DNA from: Trematomus loennbergii
Taxonomy: Eukaryota; Chordata; Actinopteri; Perciformes; Nototheniidae
Reading direction: 5' to 3'
DNA: 64,000 nt
Assembly (NCBI GenBank): GCA_012861695.1
Contig: JAAOOA010000033.1
Coordinates: 14,168,434-14,232,433, forward strand
The notes beneath the pieces were generated by a model. It saw only the letters and a list, made by a program, of their open reading frames with translations. It ran no database searches and was not told the origin of the DNA. Both the position numbers and the translations under genes were made by a program. Numbering within the stretch: the stretch's first letter is position 1; each line of letters starts with the position of its first letter. This document shows, one piece after another, positions 33,285 to 46,573 of the stretch.

Positions 33285-34167
33285 AATAATATAAAAACAT
33301 TAAAAAATGTCACCCTGTGCAGTGAAATACAGCTTTCATCGCCCCCAATGAGCCGTGTCCAAGTGTTTAAACATCTCCCTGTTCAACACTGCATCATTGC
33401 CTGTGTTACCACGGCAACCCAAATTCAGGAAGGATTTAAATGAAATGAATATACTGTAAATACACACATGCCCACACACATGTGCTCCCACCCACGCACA
33501 CACACAGAAAGGACACAAGCAGGGCTGCTTATTCGTCTTCATGTTGTGAACACAGGACAAATTAAGACAAAAACAGGTGATATATTAGTCTTGCATTTTT
33601 ATATTTAATCGTTAATTTTATAGTAATATTGTATATTATCTATGTGCACTTGATTTGATTATCATGCATATTATTGATCTTTTTTTTTTTTACTTTTATT
33701 ATTATTATTTGTTTAATTTATTTCCCTGCCTTTTTTTGTTTACATGGAAAACGTTTTTGGATTAAAGGCAAACGTTTAGGCATGTTTATTTGTTTTGTAT
33801 ACTCCATATACAAAGTAGGGAGAATTCAATATAAAAACGTTTTTTAAAAAAAAAGGTTCACAGGTGAGGAGGATGCGGAAAAAGAACTCGCTGATTTCAT
33901 AATTACAGCCCCTGATTTGAGGATGTTCAGATGAAGAGAAGGGGCTGAAGAGTCCTCTCAGCAATCAGGAGCTGAAGAGTGCTTCACTGTCACTCATTCC
34001 TGACATGAATGGCTCTGAGACAGCAATGTCCCAGGAGCACGACTCGAAAAGAGACAGGTAGAGGTCAAAGTTAGCTGTGGACATGGCATTAAAGCCAGTT
34101 TGAATTAGATTTTTTTGAAGTGACACTGCCGGCTGTTTTGAGCAGATTTCGCAGCACAAAGACCTCC

Positions 34168-34170
<3 letters not shown>
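33285..34170. other. Intergenic, nothing recognised
   Basis: No gene was seen. Short T and A runs lie around 33680 and 33845. Confidence 0.4.
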
Positions 34171-34241
<71 letters not shown>

Positions 34242-34264
34242 GTGTGTGGTGTGTGTGTGTGTGT

Positions 34265-34342
<78 letters not shown>

Positions 34343-34343
34343 T
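34171..34343. repeat. (TG)n microsatellite
   Basis: 173 bases of TG with a few single-base breaks. Confidence 0.97.
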
Positions 34344-37300
34344 CACTTCTTGACCAGACGTCATGCAGTCACACTTTCTTACTCTTACACAGGCTCGCCC
34401 ACACACACACATTTGTCACCACTGTGTGTCACTTGATGTCCCATTTAAAACACACACTCAGCTGTGACGCCACTCTGAACACACTCAGACCATCCTCTTC
34501 CCTTTTCATGTCATTGTTTCTCTCTCAGTCACTCCATTTCTTTCTCTGGGTCACATCCCACGCTCTGCTCCAACTCTGGCTGATCTTTGTTGTATTGTTG
34601 CTGAGTGACTCATACTGATGGCATGAGTAGACACACTCACATTTCGGGTTAAAAATGGCTTCTTTTGTATGTAACCCGGTTAAATGTGTCCCATCACTTC
34701 GTTTTAGGCTGAAATATCTTACTTATTGATTTCAGTAAATCTTCAGAATCACAGAGATTCGTGGTCCATTTATGATGTTTCATACTGATTTTACACATTG
34801 GCACCAAATGTACATGACTCAGGATTCATCCTAATGACCTAGTAATCTTGACTTTTTCCTAAAGCACCACCATCACAGCAGTTGAGACAGCCAGGAATAG
34901 GAATCAAATGCAGCAAAACAAACAGGCCAGCAGGTAAGATGAAATGCAATTAAATAGAAGCAATGTTCAGGCTTACAAGCTGGAAACAGAAAGGCACACC
35001 ACACCGTCTAACAAATTGAAAAAGATTGATATGCAGGTACACAACACTTCAAAATCCTGCAACAGAATGCAGCTACAAGGAACAAATCAGAGGGGAAATC
35101 TATCTTATGTGAGTCAGACAATGTCACGCTTTCAAACCAATAGAGATCTTTGTCAGGCAGTAAAGTCACCGTCACAGAGCGGAACAAGCTGTATATAGAG
35201 ACGCAAACACACTCATCACAGGTGATTGTGATCTGAATTGATGAGTCGATCTACTCTCAGGTGGTAAAGGACACAGTCTGATGCTCCAACATGGACTCTT
35301 TGAAAAGGAATTACAATTATCAATCTACATTTCATATCACAATCTGTTTATTTGACACCACAGTAAGGTTGACATTGGTTGTTTTCAGTCAAATATCCAA
35401 AACAACGATATGGTTAGCCTTGAATTTTGTTTGCTTTGGCTGATGTCCTCTTGAGTTCAAAAAACTTTGGTGATCCTCTGACTTGTTTAAGTCTGTCAAA
35501 TACATTCCGATAGAAACATTTTCTACTGGATTTAATTCGTTTTTGACAAGTTACATATGTGGGATTTAACTAAAAGCCAAATCTGTCAGCTACCTTCATG
35601 GTGGCACCCAGGTCAATAGGATTCATGCTTCCTGGGAGAATGAAGAAAATATGATGGCAATTAACCCGATCTCTGATAAGATATTTCAGTCTATGGTGAA
35701 CATGCTGCTAGCACTCTGCCAGAAATAAACGTGTACATTACTGGAGTGAGTCAAAGAGTTTGTAATTTGATTCCTGCCAATTTCACATCGTCACTAATAA
35801 TCCACTACTCACACTCTCAAACACTCAAACTCAGCGTGGGTGGACTCCAACAGTGGAAAGCACGTCAGGTGTAATCCACTTTTAGAGTTTCATCTCACTG
35901 GAAACCACGATCAGCTCAGGAAAATATTCTTTTTTTAGATCCTCCATCAGAGTAAAAATAGCCACTACTACATCATTGCTCATATCGGTTTGAAGGGAAA
36001 CAACTATTTGTGTGTTTGTCGGAGGATTTATATTGTGAGCCTAAACATTTGTGTGGTTTGGAGTGGCAATAATCATTATTAGCAAAGTACAGTAGAGATG
36101 TCAACATACTAGGATGAAATGAAAGAGGAGAATTATAAACAGTATTGAATAAACAAGGGAGGATGGAGGGATGAGAGAAGAAACAGATAAGGAAAGGAAA
36201 GGGAGGATCGGCATCTTATCGATACAGGACTTTTTCATTTTTGTCAATGATAACCACTGGCCTCCATACATTAGACGTTGGGGTCACGAGGAGAAAAAAA
36301 CATAACCTTTTTTTAAATGTATTTGAACAGACTGCATAATGAAATCCTCTCCAGGGGGTTCTTAAAAGGCCACTTTTAACTGTAAATAAACTGTTGCTAG
36401 TTAATGGTGCATTTAAGGTTTTATTTGTATTAAAAGTGACTATATTTTAATATTAATTCTACATAATGATATTGAGATTGAAAAACAGAAAATGTTTTCT
36501 AAGTTGTGCCTCTTCTTCTTCACTCACAGAAAGATGGTAGACGGAAATATCTTGTAAAAATGACCAGTTAATGACATTTTAATTGAAGACATCTTTTCAT
36601 ATTTTTTTACTTACAAAAAAAACCCAGTTGATTAGTTACCCTTAGCAAAATGTCATGCACTCTCGTACAACAGCAACAAATCCTCACTTCATAGATCTCA
36701 TAATACTGTATCAGATTTTGTCAAAACCGTTTTAGAAGTGTATTGTTTTTTTCCAGCACTGTCTCATGTTTGGTTTTCCCCTGGCAATAGATTATGAAAA
36801 ACTTCAGTACCAGCTAGAGGGCTCTTTTAAAGCTTTGATATGCCCACATCTTCTTTAACGAAAGCGGTGAAGACAGAGAAGAATCAAGCTTTTGTTTGAG
36901 ATCTGAAAAAAGAACTTGAAGGAGACTCGTGACCCTCAAATGCTTCTTTTCCCAGGAGTGCATGCGGGCCACTTAATGCCTAAACATGGAGCAGGAAACA
37001 GGAAAGAGACTTTAAAAAAAAAAGAGCAATCAGCACTTTGGCATCTCATCAGCATGCCATTGAGCCTTTTTATATCTGTAAAAACGTACACAGGAATGAG
37101 TCACACAAATGATTTCAAACAGTTAAGAGGTCACAATGGACACAATATATCCTATGTTGTATGGATGAGTCTAAAAAAGCAGCACTTTTATCACACTGTT
37201 TTCCCCGAAGCGTGTTGCTAAAGATTTTCTGAATGTGTCTCTGTGAGTGTTTTGTAAGCCTCTTCGACCGGTCCTCCAGCACCTGCCCTCCTAGCATCTC

Positions 37301-39690
37301 TGGGAATAAAATCAACTTTTAAATTGGTTTGGTTTAAATACACCACAGGATAGTAGGTTTGCAGATGTTAACACGTATGTGGAATATAGATTTGTTAAAA
37401 GAAAAGCTTCTGTATTGGTGTAAAAGGTAAACACAGAGCCTTTGGTATCAAATATAAATGAAAAAGTGGCAGATTACCACACAACATTTACTTGTTTTAC
37501 AGGGTTTTGCAATGACACTGCACATCTGAACCTCAACGGTGAGTAAACAACACTTTATGATGGTATTTCATTTCCTGGGAATTCAACAGTTCTCTGCACA
37601 AAGACAGTTGACGACTCTCTGTATTAAATATATTTTGTTCCACAGAGAGCTGTTGTCATAGCAATGCTATCGTCCCTGTATTGTTTTATTGCCGTCATGT
37701 TGCAGGAGGATGCCAGTTTCAACCCTACTGTACGAGGTCTCTTTCTCATCAGTGCTTGGTGACACACTTCTGAGCTCACGCTGAGGTCTGCAGAGCTGCA
37801 GTGCTGTTTCTAAATGCTGCTCCAATATGTTGATGCACGATTTGACCTCTTTTGACCTCTCAATGCATGGGCATGTGTGCATATAACTGTGAGTGTATTT
37901 GTATATGTATGTGCTTGTTGTAAACATAACTGTATGCACTTGTATGTACCTGTATAAAAAGCATGTGCGTGTAACAGAGTGGAAACTAAATTTCCCTTCT
38001 TCTTCATCTTTAAATTCTGAGAAGTTTGAAACTTGCTCTTGTGTGAGATATCCTCAAGTATCTTGTGTAATTTCCTGAGCTTGCTTTTCTATCACTCCTA
38101 GCACAAATCCCAAATTGCCTATGCACGAAAACCTATATAACATACTAAAGGAAATGGATAACTCAAAAAAAGCACAATAGGTTGTGCACGTCCTCAGAAA
38201 TGTAGGTTACACATTTATGATTATGCAAATGCAGGTCCTCAAAAAATGTATGTTCAGGCATGGCCCTGCTATCCCCCTACAGAAAATATAGTTTGCAGGG
38301 AAGTAGTCTACTGTGCATGTGCCCTCCACCAGCAGCAATTACTGTGGTGCTTACTTTTTATAAACTTTGTTATCTACATCCACTCTGTAAACTCCAATCT
38401 GTATGTCTGGGATAAGTTAAATACAATTCACTGTGCCAGACAGATTGATATTTCAACATTTATTCAAATGCATTTTTCTTTTGTCTTACAGAATTCCAAT
38501 GAAATCTCTGTTAAACAGACTGTTCCCAGAGGCTGTGTGCTCACAGTGATTTGACTTCAGTCTAATGAAGAAGCAGCGTGTTTGACAGTCAAATCAGCTG
38601 CAGGTAGACTGGGCTCAGACCTTGAACTCTGACGGTTGTTAAGGAAACCACCACCCTTTTCTCTAAAGTAAAACACATTAATGATGCAGAGTTATGGCTA
38701 ATCACAGGAACATTTTCTTCTCTAACACATGGGCTATCAACTGGAAGCAGCTGTTTATAGCAATTTAAATGTGTTGGCGTGTTCAAAGGCTGTGTTCTTT
38801 CCAAAGCTGCCTGTTTGCATATCCAACCTGTGTCTCTTTGCTGCATGTTGCACCCATCTGTCCTGTCTGATAAAAAAGGCAAAAGGGCCCCTAAAAACGA
38901 GTTAGCATTAGAAGGGTTTCACATCAGGAACTGTACAGTACTGCCTTGTTCTACATGAAAAGGCGGTCTCGAGTAGGGTTCATTTGCATTTGTCAATAGC
39001 GAAAACACCATTTCTACAAAATCTTGTAGATGTTATGTTTTCTTGTTGGATGGGGTATCGGTAAAAATAGTGGTTCCCAACCTTGATGATCCCCCAAAAA
39101 ATATCTACTTTGACCCTTCCCAGGTTACAAGTTGGGACATTTATGAGTCATTTCCCTTTCAGAGTTAAACCCTCCTGTCGTGTTCAGGAAATATATGACC
39201 GATTTACTACTTTCATCAATTGTAGATATTGTGTTTTACATTTGATTGCCTCAATGCCTTAAGATATCCTCCACAGTAGGCCTTAGAACACATACACTTA
39301 CTGATCACCACTTTCATTGCATTTTGAATGGTTTAGCAGCTTTGTTACTTCTGGTGTTCCCGGTCAAAAATGACCGCCATAGTAAAATGAACGGGTAACC
39401 TTAGATTATGTCCATCCATCAGAGGGCACACACCCAAATCACAACCATGTTAATTTTGGAATACATTTTCAGTGTCTATTCTTCGTACATTTACTGCAGT
39501 AATGAATTGAAACCAGTTTTCTGATCCACATCCAATACAGCTTAAAAGGGTTGTTGCTTTCCTCCTTGTGCACAATGTCAGCACAGGAAAAGGTTTGCAG
39601 GCGAGGGAGTAATCATAACAGGAAAATACAACCGTGTATAATATTTGGCATATGCTTGTGAATATCACACAAATAATTCACACTTTTACA
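34344..39690. other. Intergenic, mostly unrecognised; degraded repeat at 35440-35690
   Basis: No coding exon was recognised. At 35440-35690 phrases such as TTTGGTGATCCTCTGACTTG and CTACCTTCATGGTGGCACCC resemble the dispersed repeat at 3931-4340. Around 39068 GTGGTTCCCAACCTTG looks like the end of an old DNA transposon. Nothing else could be named. Confidence 0.4.
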
Positions 39691-39699
39691 CGCCCTCTC

Positions 39700-40164
39700 C
39701 ACAGTCGACCTGTCTGTGCCAAGTCGTGCGTCCTTGGAAAACCCCTGCCGGCACATGATCAGTATTCTTCATCATCATTCAGACAGACAGGCTGCTGTCA
39801 CGAAGCTGGAGAGAAAGTGAGAGAGAGGAGGGACTGAATGAGAGGAGAGGAGAGCGAGGAAGAGGGGGAGGAGCCAGGCTGTCAAGGTGAACCGATAAAC
39901 CCCCTTTATATTAGCCTTCGTGTCCTGCTCCCGGTCGAGAGGAGACAGAGAGCCGGGGAGCTCGCATCCTTTACGGGCGATAATCTGACAATAGCCGGTG
40001 GACTGTACACGAACCGGTCAGGGAACGGATGCAGGAACGTGGTTTAATTATAAAAAATATATATTTTAAGATCGATTTTGTAGTTATTTTTATTTTTATT
40101 TTGGACATACAACTTACATGGCATGGAGCGAGCTACTTAAGTGCGCCATCTCGTTAGAAATAAG
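39700..40164 (+). promoter_or_regulatory. Putative prr7 promoter region and first non-coding exon
   Basis: A purine-rich stretch (GAGAGAGGAGGGACTGAATG, then GAGGAAGAGGGGGAGGAGCC) with locally raised GC content is followed by a strong donor, AATAAG|GTGAGT, at 40164/40165. It lies 8 kb upstream of the prr7 start codon on the same strand, and PRR7 genes have 5' non-coding exons. A TATAAAAAATATATA run at about 40049 may be incidental. There is no protein-like open frame of the right kind. This is inference from composition and one splice site. Confidence 0.4.
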
Positions 40165-41523
40165 GTGAGTTTCTTTATATAAATAACATGTGATTCAAAC
40201 AGGGACCTGTGGTGTCCTGTGGAGTGTGTGTGTGCGTGCGTGTGCGTGTGCGTGTGTGTGTGTGTACACGCTGTGACTTTAAATCGACGTAATTGTTGTT
40301 TAATGTATTTTATGACCTGCTCTGTCGCCTTATCTCATGAGCTCCATGCAGAGAGGATGTCCTTCTCCTCACACATGCACTAATTGGCTTATTGTAGCTG
40401 ATTTTCCAACAATCTTTACACTGTGGTCGAACATTATGGGACATAATTCACCGTTGTATATATTGTGTGTTGCACCACGGACCTGTTAGAGAGTGTACCG
40501 TGTTGTTGTATTCATTCTAGCTTGACAGTAGCAGGTAGTAGATGTTCCTACCTTTCTGTAAACGAATGGAAAATAAAGTGTGGAGTTCCATACGCCTCCA
40601 ACTCCCATTCATCGGCTCTACAACACTCCTGTTGACAAGCCCTCCTGCTGTTTTTCAGATGGAGGATATTTTAAAAAAAAGGACATTGAGGAAAAAACAC
40701 ACAGCAGTGCGTCTATTGCGTAATGTAGGAATCATCATTGGGTTTTGGATGACTTGACACACATTGAGTTTAATTCAGAAGATGGAGATGCTGAAACACA
40801 GGGTGGAAAAAGACACATTTCAGACAAGACTTTTTAGGAAGACTTTTTATGAAATGAAAGAGGTGGATATCCTGTGCATACTTGTGTTTACCGTCTACAC
40901 CACTAGCAAACCAAATCAGTTATTTTGCTTTTAGTCACCTAAGATTTATTTTTTCTAAGAAACTAATAAGCACATATCTAAACCTTTAAAGTGGTGCTTC
41001 TGCAAATTATCTTTGAAGAAACTGTGAGAAAAAAATGTATTCATCAATTTCTTTGGTCCATGACAGCCCCACAGAATACATATTTTACTGGTGTATATTC
41101 CCTATTTGTATACTTAAAATTGAGTATTTAAGGTGCATTAAAAGAAAACTTGGTACGTTTGGTATCATGTACTTCATTAATTAATTATTTGTTATATTTG
41201 TTTCATTTATTGCTGTTGGCCTACTGTACGTTACACCATCTTATCACATTTATCTTACACATCAATGTGTGAGCAGGCCAGTGAATTTGGATGAACATGA
41301 TAAGTGTTAATGAAGGACAAGCCAACACTTGATACTGAAAGATGCAGAGTAAAAGCTAAAGATGACATTTAGCTAATGATGTGGTGCTTCAGGGCTTGAA
41401 CATGTGTTAGCCGTGTTAGCCTAGCATACAGGGGGAATCCTCAGGGATCACAACTTTTGTTATCCGACTTTTCATATACCTGCACAACCAAACACATCTG
41501 CCTCATTTGCTCTTTGGGTTTAC
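40165..41523. other. Putative prr7 first intron, nothing recognised
   Basis: A short GTGTGCGTGCG tract lies at 40225-40265. Otherwise unremarkable AT-rich sequence. Confidence 0.35.
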
Positions 41524-42329
41524 TTAAAGCTCCCATGTCATGCTTTTCCGGTTATTACCCGTCCCCTTGTGTGTTATGAAGGTTTTTATGCATGTAAACG
41601 GTGTGCAGTCAAAACCCTCAAAGTACACCCTGTAGCGAGTAAAACTCTAACACAGAAAATACCTCCCCAAAACGCCTCGTTGGAGATACGTCACTGGCCA
41701 TTTGATTTTTCCGGGTACCGCCTGATGTCATGCGGTACCCGGAACGAAATGGACCAATCCCGAAGAGCCGTTACGTTAAGCCCCCTGATTGGTCCAAATT
41801 GACCGATCCACGGACTTCCTCACACACACATCTGTGTGCAGGGAGCAGGCAGCTCAGCTGATTTCTCCTCCCTGGCTGCAGGCTGATAACAGACAGTTGG
41901 GATCGCGGCAAAATTCTCTCTGCAGACCCATTCTCACAGCGTTTATCAACCTTTTTCTTACTCAATATCAAGCCACACTTATTGTTTTTACTTCGGATGT
42001 GAGTTTGTGTGTGCTCAGGATGAGTTTGGCTGTGTTTCGCTATGTATCCTAAACAAGGAAGCAACACCTCCACGGAGCTCAGCGCGATTCACAACGTCCC
42101 GACCAATCAGAGCACACTGTGCTCACAGGGAGGGTGGGGGCTGGAGCTTTTGGAGCTACAACGAGCCGTTAAAGGCAAATAGTGAAATTCAGTGAATACA
42201 AGTAGTTTACAGAGATGCTGTATGAGAAACCAATGTGAGTTTGGAAAAATGCACAGTATAAATCTATTTTAGTATACCTCAACAATGGAATTATGATCAG
42301 TGGAAATGGCCATGACACCTCTCCTTTAA
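41524..42329. mobile_element. MITE with TTAA target sites
   Basis: It starts TTAAAGCTCCCATGTCATGC and ends GGCCATGACACCTCTCCTTTAA in inverted orientation within TTAA. The interior carries CGTCCCCTTGTGTGTTATGA and a TGCATGTAAACGGTGTGCAG phrase related to the elements at 12484 and 15144. Open frames within are short and non-homologous. Confidence 0.75.
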
Positions 42330-42490
42330 AGTTTACAAATGTTAGCATGCCATGCATGTCATAGCATTGTCTTTGTTAGCATATCATTGAATGCAACAGA
42401 GCTTTATTATTTGTTGAGTCTGAGTCTGGCTTTAAATATGTGTGACCCAAGATTGAAAAAAAAATCTAACAGAGAGTAGGGTGGTCAAAC

Positions 42491-43019
42491 TTAAAGGGGA
42501 CCTATCATGCAAAATGCACTTTTGTACGTCTTTTATACATGAATATGTGTCCCCGGTGTGTCAGGGAACTCACCAAGTGTCAGAAAACACAACCCTCTCT
42601 CTTTTCCTCCATACCCAAATCTCTAAAAACGGGGCTGCAACGGAGCTGATACAGATTTGAAATTGTTCTGACGTCAGAAACAGGGAGCTCCGCCTATATG
42701 GGCAACTCTCCACCTATCAGGGAATGGGGGGTTGGGCCACGGCCACGGCCATTGCCGCTCGAAAGCGCTGGAGACGCTGTAGTACATAATGCCAGGCCTG
42801 TAAGTGGCGCTGTAGTCTGCCACAAAAGCAGCGAAGAAGACTTCTCACAGAATCAGCCCTTGCAAAAACAGGGCTGGAAAAGAGCAAATTGAACGAAATG
42901 AGGCATGGCTAAAATGCATGATCTGTTTGGTATTTTGAAAAAAAACTTCACAGACATGTTTTATATAGGTATGGCCCTACAATATATTATTCAAATATAG
43001 CATGATAGGTCCACTTTAA
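42491..43019. mobile_element. MITE with TTAA target sites
   Basis: It begins TTAAAGGGGACCTATCATGC and ends GCATGATAGGTCCACTTTAA, with near-perfect 20-bp inverted ends on TTAA. 529 bp, non-coding, piggyBac-type target. Confidence 0.88.
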
Positions 43020-46000
43020 CAAAAAAAGATGGCTCTTCAAAAATAACCATACATTGGGCCTCTCGACACTCCCAAAAAACGACTGAACAAAACATGACTG
43101 GCATGAGGGGAGCCATTTTCCCAAAGCTAGTGAGCTGCAAAGAGAAACAAACTGCACATGAGTCCCATCAATCTGCTCAGTCTTTCCTGCCCTCTTTATA
43201 TACACACTTGCCCAATCAGGCCTGATTAGGAACACCTGAAGAGAGAAAACTGTGAGTTAATGCTACACAGGACCAGCAGGGGAGGCATTTTAGAGGATAG
43301 AGTATTCGGATACCGTGTGAAGTTGTTCACGTATTTCAAGTGTTTTTGGGCCTTTTACATTCAAGTTTGATCTTCTAATGCGAAACATATAAATTGGATT
43401 GTCATGCATAATCTGAATATGTATTCATATCAGTTTACTATTTGAGTTGCACTATATATTACTAAACCCATGTAGAGTTTGTTCTTACAGTACCTATACA
43501 TTTCATGAGGGATTATGTTTAAACACGCTGTTTATCCAATATGGATGTCAAAACCTTGTTAAATGTTGTTGCTGAAAAGTACGAAGTTTACCTTTTTAAA
43601 AGTTTCTTATGTGAAGTTCAATGATCTTTATGAAATGAGTAAAGTTTAAAGAATGCAAGGACACAAGTAGTAAAAAGAAAATTAATTTCAAAGGAACCAT
43701 TTTTTGGTAATCTTAAGATTTACGTCTGAACCCAACCTCTATTGGATCCAGTGATCATGTGTGTGTTGTCACTCTGAGTGAAATTTGACGACAGACATGC
43801 TGCTTTCTGAAGCCTCAGAGGAAATGAAGTGGCCTGCTGAGGCCTGGAGAGTGTCCTTGAAGCAAAAACACTGAATCCTCACATGTACCACTGGCTGGAT
43901 AAAGAGATCCACCTGAAACTGGTTTTATTATCCTGTGTTTGAGGAGGAAAGTAACATTTAAAGAGGATTCTTAAAAGATTTGTAATATTGTTTTGTTTAG
44001 TTTACTAATTGAAACAAACTGTACTGTACACAACGTACCAGTTCTAATTAGACGGAAGCATTTAGATTTTGAAATGTTTTAACTTCTCATCATCCAAATG
44101 TACTGCTTTTAAGTATGATATCAGTGGTGGAGGATTTTTAAAGCCAAGTTAGTATTTATTCATATAAAGTTAATAACAGACTGTTCTAAAGCACTTCAAA
44201 TCACTATTGTTTACTAAAAAAAGCATGAACTTTAACGTTTTCCTTCTGAAAAAGTAATTGTTAGGCCTTTTAATGTTGTTGCAGTCTCTATGCACACATG
44301 ATTTATAATTAAACATCCTCCACTACTACTACTGTTTTTATTGTTTTGTCTGTTGACCTTTTTTTGTAACCCTTTTGTTTTAGTCTAAATGATCACTTCT
44401 GGATAAAATCAGTTTATTTCAGATAGTAGACTAAGAGAAAAATAGAAAAGACTAAAGAGGCATATACAGTACATATAGTGAGTATGTACTTTGTGCGTGT
44501 GTTGTCGTACATGTGTGGAGGTGGAGGTCTTAGTATATATATCGTTGAATGCTCCTACATGATGACTGAATCGGACATGCAGGAAGTGGGGGAGTACACA
44601 AAAGCTCCTTTCCACACCAGCACCAACAAATTGAAATATCATGAAGGCCTCTGCGGATGAATCACCTCAGCTTTCAAAATACAAAAGACACGGAAGTGTG
44701 AATAGCAAAATTGATATGGAGGTGGAAGATGACAAATAAATACATGTCACGAACACTGTTGCGCCACTTGAGCTTCAAATGTAACTGTCATACAGTACAA
44801 GTGTCCAATTAAGTTACAAAAAACACCTTAAAAATCATCAGTTAGTGCTTGAGAAAATACAGAGAAGATTCACACAGTTTGTTTAAATATGGTTCCAAGT
44901 AGGTGTCAAAAGATATCTTATTTCTTTATGCCAAAAAATGTCATCTATTCACTGAGGGTGGCTCTCAGAAGTCATGTGGAGATGAGCAGATAATCTATAC
45001 ATTTAAAAATATACAGGTAGTATAAGTTCTGTCAGCAGAAATATTCAAACAGAGTTTCTGAGTTTCAGCTCCACAGACAGGTCTGCTGTCTAATTAAAGC
45101 CTACTAGGTGGCTGGAGTCAGGCTTTGGATGGTCGGCACCATCGTTGGAATTACATGTGCACTGTGGGAATAAGAGTTTTTGGCAGAATTGTGGGTCAAG
45201 CTAACATTTTGCAGACATCAGCTAATCAAGCTGCAGGAAAGCTCCCTGAGATTTGAGCAAATTAAGAAGTGATAAGCAGCTGCTGTTTGTGTCTGTGATT
45301 ATTCTGCTGTGGTTGTGGCCCAGATGATCCATGTATTCGGCATTTAAAGGTTGCCAACGTTTTCCTTTACGCCAGATAATTATTTTAGGAGAACACACAC
45401 ATTATTTGGAAATATAAAACAAGGTGATCTATTAGAAGGAGCCAGCATTTGTCTTTGCCAGAGTAAATTATTGACTGTATTTCATTCTTAAAGCAGACTT
45501 TTATAGAAATACATTAATGTGGAGTTAAAGTGGACTTTTTGTTGTCAGCCTTGTTCTTTAAGCCTTCTTTCTACTACTATCTCTGCATACAGTAGTAGCA
45601 GGTGTGTCCGCCCCATTTCTTACACCTATTTTCCTTGTTAAACTATTAATGCAATCTCACCCATTTGGGATTCAACTCTTCTCTTTCGCTGAATTAAGAT
45701 TTGCTTGATTTCCTCGTCAAGACAGAAACTTGACAGAAAAACACCCATGCTGTTTTCGTGCTGGCAGCAGACTGTTAAGTAAGCCACATTTTTTAGCAAT
45801 GTATAGGCCTAATATAGTTGTTCAGTTGCCCAACCCTAATGGCTGGTCAATTTTCTGCATTTTTGTTGAATTTCATGAATTTTGATCTGGACAACCCAAG
45901 AAAAATGGCCACCATTTTTTTGGCAGTTCCCCTTAAACGACAAATGTCAACATTCAAGTAACAAAAGACAGCCAGAATGAATTAAACACAAAGTCCAAAC

Positions 46001-46573
46001 ACAACTTGTTGGATGACACTTTCTACAGAGAAAATCATGTTGTTAACCCTAACCCTAACCCACTCGTTTCCCTAAACTTAGTAGTAAACAATAGTTGTTG
46101 TGCCTAAACTTATCCAAACCATTATAGTGTTTATTAAGTAGTCCTGTTGATCGTGGAGTCAGAATAGAAGAGAGCGTATACAAAGTCTAGTCTCTTTGTT
46201 GTTTTATTTTGGAAGGCTTTTTCTTACCATCAATGACTCAAGCAATTTGAAAGTAAAAGACCTTGTCATTGGCATTTCAGTGTGAAAACATAGCTGAAGT
46301 CATTTATTAGTTTTAACAAAAATAAGGAACAAAGTGTCCTGTTTTCACATCAATGTGAATGTTTTTCTCTGTGAGCTGCTCTCTGAAGTGTGAAACTGAT
46401 ACTTACCCCCCGAGGTTGGCATCATAATCCTGCCTGAACAGCTGATATTTATAAGCAATGGCCTCTGCGCTGTTTTTACTGCTCTGAGATCTCACTGTGT
46501 GAAAATGTTCCGGTTTTTTCCCTCTGATAATTCGCTGACGATGGTCTCATCCCCCCTTTTTGTGTCTTTGTAG
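43020..46573. other. Putative prr7 first intron, nothing recognised
   Basis: No exon or element with clear ends was seen. It contains a short telomere-like CCCTAA run at 46046-46061. Confidence 0.4.
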
